Below the pieces are notes generated by a model that worked only from the letters and a program-made list of their open reading frames with translations, did not search any database and was not told where the DNA came from. 64,000 nucleotides of DNA from Sporobacter sp963675425 (GTDB lineage: Bacteria > Bacillota > Clostridia > Oscillospirales > Oscillospiraceae): contig OY776214.1 of NCBI GenBank assembly GCA_963675425.1, forward strand, positions 1,178,001 through 1,242,000. Reading direction: 5' to 3'. Below, in pieces: positions 16,048-22,652 of this stretch (positions are counted from its first letter, which is position 1; each line of letters starts with the position of its first letter). Position numbers and translations under genes: made by a program.

Positions 16048-17142
16048 ATGAAAATCAAGGCGGCTGTCGTCCATGAAAAAAACGGACCTTTTAAGATTAC
16101 AGAGCTGGAGCTCGACGAGCCCAAGACAAATGAGGTGCTCGTCAAGGTGACGGCCTGCGGCGTTTGCCATACAGACGAGGGCGCGCGGTGCCAGGAGCTG
16201 CCGGTAATGCTTCCGGCTGTTTTAGGCCACGAGGGCTGCGGCGTCATTGAAGCCGTCGGTCCCGGCGTCACAGGATTTAAAAAAGGCGACCGCGTCGGCT
16301 TTTCATACGGATACTGCGGCGTCTGTGAGGCCTGCCGGACGGGGCAGCCCTACGGCTGTGAGCGCAATGTGGAGCTCAATTTCTTCGGGCGCCAGTTCGA
16401 CGGGACAACGCGTCTGCACGATGGGGAGCGGGCAATCAATACGTTCTTTGGCCAGGGCGCTTTCGCGACCCACGCCGTGGTGCATGTGCATAACCTCATT
16501 CCCGTGCCGGACGACATGGAGCTGGCCCTCGTAGGCCCGCTCGGCTGTGGCCTGCAGACCGGGTCGGGCGCCGTCCTCAACTGCCTGAAGCCGGAGCCAG
16601 CCACGTCGATTATTGTCACCGGCTGCGGCTCCGTCGGCCTGAGCGCCATTATGGCCGCGAAAATTGCCGGCTGCACGACGATCATCGCCTGCGATGTCGT
16701 CGGCTCGCGGCTGGAGACGGCTAAAGAGCTCGGAGCGACGCATACGATTAACAGCAAAAAGGTCGACAGCGTCGTGGAGGAAGTCAAAAAAATCACGCGT
16801 GTCGGCACGCATTACGCTGTGGACTGCACCGGTGTCGGCGCGTGTGTGCGCCAGTCTCTCAACTGCACGCGCAGCCTTGGCACCTGCGTCATTGTGGGCG
16901 CGACGAAGGAACTGACTATTAACGTCGAAGAGGAGCTCATGGGCGTTTGTAAAAAGCTCGTCGGCGTCGTCGAGGGTTACTCGGTCCCGCAGGTATATAT
17001 ACCCAAACTGATCGAATACTACCAAAAAGGCCAGTTCCCGTTTGATAAGCTCATCACGTATTACGACTTTGAGGATATCAACCGGGCGTTTGAAGACACG
17101 CATAAGGGCGACGTGATCAAGGCCATTTTGAAAATGAACTAA
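16048..17142 (+). CDS. Zinc-dependent alcohol dehydrogenase, aryl-alcohol type
   Basis: The 364-residue medium-chain dehydrogenase has a catalytic zinc site (C40 in GVCHTD, H61 in GHEG, C167 in LGCGLQTG), a structural zinc set (C90, C93, C96, C104) and a Rossmann GCGSVG motif. The LGCGLQTGSGAVLN segment and overall length resemble NAD-dependent benzyl/aryl-alcohol dehydrogenases. Its RBS is AAGGAGG and it starts 44 bases after the aldehyde oxidoreductase, so the two are probably cotranscribed and interconvert alcohol, aldehyde and acid. The preferred alcohol is not determined. Confidence 0.88.
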   Translation: MKIKAAVVHEKNGPFKITELELDEPKTNEVLVKVTACGVCHTDEGARCQELPVMLPAVLGHEGCGVIEAVGPGVTGFKKGDRVGFSYGYCGVCEACRTGQPYGCERNVELNFFGRQFDGTTRLHDGERAINTFFGQGAFATHAVVHVHNLIPVPDDMELALVGPLGCGLQTGSGAVLNCLKPEPATSIIVTGCGSVGLSAIMAAKIAGCTTIIACDVVGSRLETAKELGATHTINSKKVDSVVEEVKKITRVGTHYAVDCTGVGACVRQSLNCTRSLGTCVIVGATKELTINVEEELMGVCKKLVGVVEGYSVPQVYIPKLIEYYQKGQFPFDKLITYYDFEDINRAFEDTHKGDVIKAILKMN

Positions 17143-17160
17143 TACGCAACAAAAAAAACT

Positions 17161-17197
17161 CAGGGCCTGATTCAGATCACATCCGAATCAGGCCCTG
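17161..17197. terminator. Perfect 13-bp hairpin; T tract only on the minus-strand side
   Basis: A perfect 13-bp stem (17161-17173 with 17185-17197) lies 18 bases after the dehydrogenase stop. The A8 run at 17151-17158 precedes it, so the classical U tract would be on a minus-strand transcript; on the plus strand no T run follows. It may still end or pause plus-strand transcription. Confidence 0.6.
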
Positions 17198-17242
17198 ACG
17201 GCTAAACGGCATTGTGCCGGACTGACGAAAGAGGTGAAGGCG

Positions 17243-18145
17243 ATGGATACTTTGCAGCTGAGGCTTTTTATTTCGGTCTCCCAGACGCTCAATTTTACAA
17301 AAACCGCCAACGAGTTTTTCATGACGCAGCCCACGGTCTCCAACTATATTAAATCACTGGAAAGTGACGTCGGCGTCAGGCTTTTAAACAGGGACAGCCG
17401 AAGCGTATCGCTCACGGCGGAAGGACAGGAATTCGTCGGATACGCCAATCACATGCTCCGGCTGCAGATGGAGGCGGAGAACCGTCTGAAAAATATCGCG
17501 GCGGGACGCAGCGGCTATATCCGTATTGCCATGCTCTCAAGCGCCGCCGAGCTTTTTTCCAAATGCCTGACCGAATTTGCCGCCCAGCAGCCCGATGTGC
17601 AGGTTGACGTGGATATTAAAGAAGGCGCCGGTGTGATCCGCGATATCAGCCATAACGCCTATGATATTTATTTCGCCAACCGCTACATGATGCCCGAAAA
17701 CGATAATATGGAATACGCCGTCACCGGGACGGATCATCTGCATTTGTTCGTACACCGGGACGTCGCCGGAACCATCAATCCGGATGACTGGTCGACGCTG
17801 GCCCAATATCACTTTGTATCGGTGCCGGAAACGGATTTCGCCTTGTCTGCGCAGATTAAAAACATTTGTATCAGCCGCGGATTTGTGCCGGATATCATCA
17901 ATTATTATAACCGTGCCGACACGCTGCTTCTGGCTGTCAACTCCGGCATCGGGATGACGATTCTGCCGCCGGCGCTGAAGTACTTTTATAATTTCCCCAA
18001 TGTCGTATCCATACCCATTGACGGCAGCGACGCCGTGATCCGGCCCGTTGTGGCGTGGCATAAAAACAGTGATAATCCCGACGCGCTTAAATTTCTGCGC
18101 CTGCGCACCCTCAGAGAGTGTATTGACAAAGCGGGACCGGCATAA
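17243..18145 (+). CDS. LysR-family transcriptional regulator
   Basis: The 300-residue protein starts MDTLQLRLFISVSQTLNFTKTA, a LysR winged-helix domain (residues 1-60, with QPTVSNYIKSLE as recognition helix), followed by a ligand-binding domain from about 88. The ATG at 17243 was preferred over in-frame GTG 17234 because AAAGAGGTG is well spaced before it. It lies between the aldehyde/alcohol oxidation genes and the BKACE-GRE cluster and shares strand with both. It is a likely regulator of either one; the strong promoter of the next operon starts right after it. Confidence 0.9.
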   Translation: MDTLQLRLFISVSQTLNFTKTANEFFMTQPTVSNYIKSLESDVGVRLLNRDSRSVSLTAEGQEFVGYANHMLRLQMEAENRLKNIAAGRSGYIRIAMLSSAAELFSKCLTEFAAQQPDVQVDVDIKEGAGVIRDISHNAYDIYFANRYMMPENDNMEYAVTGTDHLHLFVHRDVAGTINPDDWSTLAQYHFVSVPETDFALSAQIKNICISRGFVPDIINYYNRADTLLLAVNSGIGMTILPPALKYFYNFPNVVSIPIDGSDAVIRPVVAWHKNSDNPDALKFLRLRTLRECIDKAGPA

Positions 18146-18179
18146 TAGGAAAACGTTATGACCCGATAAAAAACCCGTT

Positions 18180-18209
18180 TTGACAAATTCTATTGAACTC
18201 ATCTATAAT
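18180..18209 (+). promoter_or_regulatory. Strong sigma-A promoter of the BKACE-GRE operon
   Basis: TTGACA (18180-18185) and TATAAT (18204-18209) match both consensus boxes exactly, with an 18-base spacer. It lies 35 bases after the LysR stop and about 80 before the BKACE ATG. Confidence 0.8.
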
Positions 18210-18290
18210 TAAATCTGCAAATGGACCAAATACTAGAAGAATCATAAATCTTTGAATAAACCTAAATAATGAATTGAAAGGATAATGAAC

Positions 18291-19178
18291 ATGGCCAAGA
18301 AGAGAAAAATCATTATTACCGTTGCCCAGACGGGCAACTTTCAGGGAAAAGCTGCCAACCCCAATCTGCCCGAGCAGCCTAACGAGATTATCCAGTCCGC
18401 GTATGACTGCTACAATGCGGGTGCTTCGATCGTCCATATCCACGCCCGTGACAAGGAAGGCAATTCCTGCAACGACCCGGATGTTTTTGCCGAAATCAAC
18501 TCCGGCGTACGCGCCAAGTGCCCCCTCATTATCCAGAACTCGACAGCTCCTGCGACGAAACCCGGCAGCGAAGCCGACGACGGCGTGCAGCTGCTGTACA
18601 ACATGAAGGACCCGTCCTGCCTGCCTGAGATGTGCTCGCTGGACACCTCCCTCATCACGACGGTCTGGGGCGATCTGTCCTTCATCTACAGGTGGGAACG
18701 TCCGTGGCTCATCAAACAGGCCAAGAGAATGATGGAACTGGGTATCAAGCCAGAAATCGAGGTCTTCAATCCGTCCAGCATTGAGGACGTTTTCAACGTT
18801 CTTGTCCCCGAAGGCGTTATTCCCGAGCCTGTGTCCCTCACGTTCGTCATGGGTATGAACAAAGTCAGCCAGGGCGCCATTTCCTTCAGCCAGCCGAACC
18901 TGGATTTCATGCTCAGCCTTTTGCCGAAGGACCGTTATGTGAACTGGTCCACCATGGCCATCGGCTCGCATCAGCTGCAGGGCGTTACGTACGGTTTACT
19001 CAAGGGCGGCAATGTCCGCGTCGGTATGGAAGACAACATCTACTATGCCTATGGTGAGCTTGCTCAGTCGAATGCTCAGCTTGTTGAGCGTATGACGCGC
19101 ATCATCAAGGAACTGGAGATGGATGTGGCCACGCCCGAAGAAGCCAGAGAGATCCTGAAGCTCAAACCACTCAAATAA
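18291..19178 (+). CDS. Beta-keto acid cleavage enzyme (BKACE, DUF849)
   Basis: The protein has 295 residues from the ATG at 18291, chosen over 18285 because AAAGG is nine bases upstream. It shows the BKACE pattern: KIIITVAQTGNF at the N-terminus, the metal-binding VHIHARD, and the FVMGMNK and SHQLQGVTYGLLKGGNVRVGMEDN segments. Known members condense a beta-keto acid with acetyl-CoA and cleave it to acetoacetate plus a new acyl-CoA (Kce, dehydrocarnitine cleavage and others). The next gene encodes a beta-hydroxy acid dehydrogenase that could supply the keto acid, and a CoA-transferase follows. The exact keto acid cannot be assigned from sequence alone. Confidence 0.9.
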   Translation: MAKKRKIIITVAQTGNFQGKAANPNLPEQPNEIIQSAYDCYNAGASIVHIHARDKEGNSCNDPDVFAEINSGVRAKCPLIIQNSTAPATKPGSEADDGVQLLYNMKDPSCLPEMCSLDTSLITTVWGDLSFIYRWERPWLIKQAKRMMELGIKPEIEVFNPSSIEDVFNVLVPEGVIPEPVSLTFVMGMNKVSQGAISFSQPNLDFMLSLLPKDRYVNWSTMAIGSHQLQGVTYGLLKGGNVRVGMEDNIYYAYGELAQSNAQLVERMTRIIKELEMDVATPEEAREILKLKPLK

Positions 19179-19186
19179 AACCTAAA

Positions 19187-19289
19187 GGGGCTGTTGCGAA
19201 ACGGCGGGAGATTGCGGCAGGCTCAATAAGGCCGCAATGAGCCGGACTGGCTGGAAGCCGTTCCGGCAGGCTCGTTTCGCGGCAACCCC
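19187..19289. repeat. MITE-like element with IS1182-type terminal inverted repeats
   Basis: The 103-base element starts GGGGCTGTTGCGAAAC (19187-19202) and ends with its near-complement (19274-19289). These ends differ at only two positions from the 16-base ends of the IS1182-family element at 56410-58230. The interior is a further hairpin (about 19208-19235). It lies between the BKACE and dehydrogenase genes. Confidence 0.6.
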
Positions 19290-19302
19290 ATTAAATTGAT
19301 AT

Positions 19303-19341
19303 CCCGTCCTTCCGCCGCTGGAATATCGGCGTAAGGGCGGG
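19303..19341. other. Strong intercistronic hairpin
   Basis: A 15-bp near-perfect stem (19303-19317 with 19327-19341) follows the MITE-like element inside the same gap. No T tract follows, so it is more likely an RNA-stability or processing element than a terminator. Confidence 0.5.
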
Positions 19342-19406
19342 CTGTCAGCCCCGTACAGGGATTCTTTTATACTATAATTATGTGCGTTTGCGCATGGGGG
19401 GTTACT

Positions 19407-20363
19407 ATGAAACTTGACAGTGTAACACATATCGGCATTATCGGTAACGGCATGATCGGCGACAGCCTTTCCGTTTTGACAACGGGCCACGGCTATAAGA
19501 CGATCTGTCTGGCCCGCAATCCGGACCGGATTCCCGTTTACAAGGAGGCGTATGACCGGTATTTCCGCCAGATGATCGATCAGGGCCTGATGCCGGAAAA
19601 CCAGCTGGCTATCTGTGAGAAATACCTCAAGTACACGACGGACGTCGCCGAGCTTAAGGACTGTGAGGTTATTTTTGAGTGCGTGTTTGAGGACATCGAC
19701 CTCAAATATAAAATCTATAGTGATATCGAAGCCAACTGCCCGAAGGTTAAAGTGATCTGCTCGGTCAGCTCATCCTTCGTGCCGGACGTGCTGTCCGCCA
19801 AGGCTACAAAATATAAAGACCGCATCATCGTCACCCACCCGTTTAATCCCGCGCACATGGTGCCGTTTTTCGAGCTGTGCGGCGGTGACAACACGGGCGA
19901 GGGTGTGCTGCAGTTTGCCAAAGAAATGCTGGAATCTTTAGACCGTAAGCCCGTCATCCTCAAAAAGCCGGCCCCCGGCTTTATCGGCAACCGCCTGCAG
20001 TTTGCGCTGTGGCGTGAGGCCCTCAATCTTGTGGAAAGCGGCATTTGCGACCCCAGAGACGTCGACACCTGCCTGAACTACAGCTTCTGCCCGCGCTATA
20101 CCTCCATCGGTATGTACGAGCATTTCGACAACGGCGATCTGCGGCTGAACATCACAACCTGCAACACCGTCTTCCCGACCCTCAGCAACATCGCCGAGGC
20201 CCCGGCGGCTATCACCGACCGGATTGCCCGCGGCGATACGGGCGCGCGCGCCGAGTCCAAAAAAGGTTTTTATGACTGGAACGGCGTTGACATGGACGCC
20301 TATCGCGAGCGCGTCAATGCCCCGTACTGGCGCTTTATTAACTGGGATATGCCCAAAGAATAG
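19407..20363 (+). CDS. 3-hydroxy acid dehydrogenase, 3-HAD / lambda-crystallin / carnitine-dehydrogenase type
   Basis: The protein has 318 residues from the ATG at 19407 (run of six G as RBS). It has a Rossmann GIIGNGMIG motif near residue 10, VTHPFNPAHMVPFFELCGG (the 3-HAD catalytic His region) and the domain-boundary segment GFIGNRLQFALWREALNLVESGICD. The ALWREAL..V..GICD wording resembles dehydrogenases that act on free beta-hydroxy acids, such as carnitine or gulonate dehydrogenase, rather than on CoA esters. That fits the BKACE upstream, which needs a free beta-keto acid. Its 20-base leader up to the ATG is identical to that of the CoA-transferase at 8920. Confidence 0.85.
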   Translation: MKLDSVTHIGIIGNGMIGDSLSVLTTGHGYKTICLARNPDRIPVYKEAYDRYFRQMIDQGLMPENQLAICEKYLKYTTDVAELKDCEVIFECVFEDIDLKYKIYSDIEANCPKVKVICSVSSSFVPDVLSAKATKYKDRIIVTHPFNPAHMVPFFELCGGDNTGEGVLQFAKEMLESLDRKPVILKKPAPGFIGNRLQFALWREALNLVESGICDPRDVDTCLNYSFCPRYTSIGMYEHFDNGDLRLNITTCNTVFPTLSNIAEAPAAITDRIARGDTGARAESKKGFYDWNGVDMDAYRERVNAPYWRFINWDMPKE

Positions 20364-20375
20364 AAAGGAACACCG

Positions 20376-20837
20376 ATGGTATACGATAACAATAAAGGCG
20401 GCGAGTACGCCAAGTATTTTGTACAGGAGCTTCAAGAACCTGCCAACATGGGTACACCCGAGTTCCGACAGCTGTATAATACCTTCGCTAAACGCATCCT
20501 CTGGATGGACTCAAATGTCTGTGAAGGCGCCTTTCAGATGAACACGGCCTGGTATTTTGCCGTGCCGGAAAGAGATCCGATTTTTACGGAGCATACGCAT
20601 GATTATGATGAGCTGATCGGTTTTTACGGCAGCAACCCGGATGATCCTTATGACCTTGGCGGTGTCATAGAGTTTTCCGTCAATGGCGAGGCCCACCGGC
20701 TAACCCGATCGACAATGATCTGGCTGCCGGGCGGCAGCGTCCATAACCCGATGCGCATCCTGGAGGTCAATCGCCCGATTTTTCATTTTTCTATCGTGAC
20801 CAACCCGACGTACGACGGAAACACCACGTACAAATAA
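20376..20837 (+). CDS. Cupin-like protein of unknown function
   Basis: The 153-residue protein has an HTHDYDELIGFYGSNP segment near residue 70, like a cupin motif 1 with two His and Glu, and a later WLPGGSVHNPMRI segment like motif 2. This suggests a single-domain metal-binding beta barrel. It has a good RBS (AAAGGA) 12 bases after the dehydrogenase stop. In this operon it could be an isomerase, lyase or substrate-binding enzyme, but no function can be assigned. Confidence 0.7.
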   Translation: MVYDNNKGGEYAKYFVQELQEPANMGTPEFRQLYNTFAKRILWMDSNVCEGAFQMNTAWYFAVPERDPIFTEHTHDYDELIGFYGSNPDDPYDLGGVIEFSVNGEAHRLTRSTMIWLPGGSVHNPMRILEVNRPIFHFSIVTNPTYDGNTTYK

Positions 20838-20859
20838 TCAATTAACACAAGTAACTCGT

Positions 20860-20886
20860 CCGGTAATCGTTTCAGGCGATTACCGG
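20860..20886. other. Intercistronic 10-bp hairpin
   Basis: A perfect 10-bp stem (20860-20869 with 20877-20886) sits between the cupin and the second CoA-transferase without a T tract. It probably separates or stabilises parts of the operon mRNA. Confidence 0.5.
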
Positions 20887-20926
20887 GCGCTCCAGAAATA
20901 CCTGTTTATCAGAAAGGGTAGCGAAC

Positions 20927-22525
20927 ATGTCAGAGTTTGTATCTGTTGAAGAGGCCGTAAGCCATATTAAGGATAATATGGAGCTGATTGTGGGCGGTTT
21001 CAGCACCTACGGCGTTGCGGAGGAGCTTCTGGAGGGGCTTGCCGCCCGTTACGAAGCGACCGGTCACCCCCAGAACCTAACAGCGGTCGCCGGGATTACG
21101 CCCGGCGATAAAACCGAGCGCACAGAGCCGCTCAAGGGGCTCAATGTTGGTCTCAACAGGCTCCGGGCCAAGGGCCTTGTCAGTACGGTTAAGGTTGGCC
21201 TTTTAAACGATGCGCGCGCGTTTTCGAAAGCCGTTGGCAACAATGAAATCGCCGGGTATCTGCTGCCGATGGGCGTTGTGGTCAATCTGTTCCGGACAAC
21301 GGCAGGCGGCCGGCCGGGACTTGTTACAAAGGTTGGCCTCGGTACGTACTGCGACCCCCGTCAGGAGGGCTGCGCCGTCAATGAAAAAGCCCGGCAGCAA
21401 GGCTCTGTTGTCGAGCTTATGGAGATCGGCGGCGAGGAGTATCTGTTTTACAAGGCGTTTAAGCCTAACGTCTGCTTTATCCGCGCTACCTATGCCGATG
21501 AGGACGGAAATCTTTCAATGGCGCATGAGGCTGTTATGGGCCCCGAGCTCGAAATTGCCGTGGCCACGCACAACAACGGCGGCATCGTCATCGCCCAGGT
21601 GGAGGAAATCGTCCGCCGGGGGACGCTGCACGCCAAAAACGTGCGGGTACACAGCAAGCTGGTTGACTATATCGTCAAAGCTGAAACAAGAGATCACTGC
21701 CGGCAGAATACGGATGAACCCCGGCATTACCGACCGGAACTAACCGGCGATATAAAGACGCTTGACGCCGCGGTTAAGCCGCTGCCGATGAACCTGCGCA
21801 AGGTTATTACCCGCCGCGCCGCCATGGAGCTCAAGCCCGGCATTGTTATCAATCTTGGCGTAGGCATGCCGGCCGGTATCGGCAGCGTCGCTGCGGAGGA
21901 AGGCTTGGGGACGGGCATGACTATGTCCGTTGAGGCCGGCGCGATGGGCGGTGTCGTCCAGGAAGGCCAGGCTTTCCCCGGTACGGCCAATCCCGAGGCG
22001 ATTTTCACCCAGACCGATATGATCGATATGATCGACGGCGGCATTCTGGATATGACGTTTCTCGGCGCGGCTGAGATTGACAGCAAGGGCAACGTCAATG
22101 TCTCAAAATTTGCCGGACGCAGCAACGGGCCGGGCGGATTTATCAATATCTCCCAGAACGCGAAAAAGGTTATCTTTATGGGGACCTTTACTGTCGGGAA
22201 AGGCGATATAGAGCTTACCAAAACGGGCCTGAACATTAAAGAGGACAGCGACCAGATCAAGTTTGTCAAGCAGATACAGCAAATCACGTTTTCCGGTGAG
22301 TACGCCGTGAAAAACGGGCAGGAAATCATGTTCATCACGGAGCGCGCCGTGTTCCGCCTGTCGCCGGAAGGGCTGGTGCTTATCGAAATCGCCGAGGGCG
22401 TTGACCTGCAAAAGCATATACTCGATAAGATGGAGTTTGCCCCCATCGTCGCCAAGGATTTAAAGCGCATGGATACCCGCTTGTTCTGTGAGGAAAAAAT
22501 GGGCCTGTGCGCCGACAACAACTAG
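20927..22525 (+). CDS. Acyl-CoA:acetate/3-ketoacid CoA-transferase (fused alpha-beta), second copy
   Basis: The 532-residue protein is a class I CoA-transferase like the one at 8920-10479, with which it shares much of its sequence (for example RPGLVTKVGLGTYCDPR versus RPGMITKVGLGTFIDPR). The catalytic Glu is expected in SVEAGAMGG (about E336). In this operon it could activate the pathway's acid or recover acetoacetate released by the BKACE. RBS is GAAAGGG. A terminator follows, so it may be the end of the main transcript. Confidence 0.87.
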   Translation: MSEFVSVEEAVSHIKDNMELIVGGFSTYGVAEELLEGLAARYEATGHPQNLTAVAGITPGDKTERTEPLKGLNVGLNRLRAKGLVSTVKVGLLNDARAFSKAVGNNEIAGYLLPMGVVVNLFRTTAGGRPGLVTKVGLGTYCDPRQEGCAVNEKARQQGSVVELMEIGGEEYLFYKAFKPNVCFIRATYADEDGNLSMAHEAVMGPELEIAVATHNNGGIVIAQVEEIVRRGTLHAKNVRVHSKLVDYIVKAETRDHCRQNTDEPRHYRPELTGDIKTLDAAVKPLPMNLRKVITRRAAMELKPGIVINLGVGMPAGIGSVAAEEGLGTGMTMSVEAGAMGGVVQEGQAFPGTANPEAIFTQTDMIDMIDGGILDMTFLGAAEIDSKGNVNVSKFAGRSNGPGGFINISQNAKKVIFMGTFTVGKGDIELTKTGLNIKEDSDQIKFVKQIQQITFSGEYAVKNGQEIMFITERAVFRLSPEGLVLIEIAEGVDLQKHILDKMEFAPIVAKDLKRMDTRLFCEEKMGLCADNN

Positions 22526-22549
22526 ATAAATAAGATAATCCAACAGTAA

Positions 22550-22600
22550 CACCGTGTCATATCTCATTGCAAAAAATGAATATGACACGGTGCCTTTTTA
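22550..22600 (+). terminator. Rho-independent terminator between CoA-transferase and glycyl radical enzyme
   Basis: A perfect 13-bp stem (22550-22562 with 22580-22592) is followed by CCTTTTTATT. A TATAAT at 22604-22609 just after it suggests that the glycyl radical enzyme has its own promoter. Confidence 0.8.
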
Positions 22601-22652
22601 TTGTATAATAGATATATAAGGAAAGTTTTATCCGTTTCAAGGGGGTATTTAC

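Noticed and set aside
18291..20363. Assignment as the carnitine degradation pathway
   Set aside because: The dehydrogenase and BKACE types fit, but no betainyl-CoA thioesterase or carnitine transporter is adjacent and the glycyl radical enzyme is not part of the known route; kept as one possibility only.
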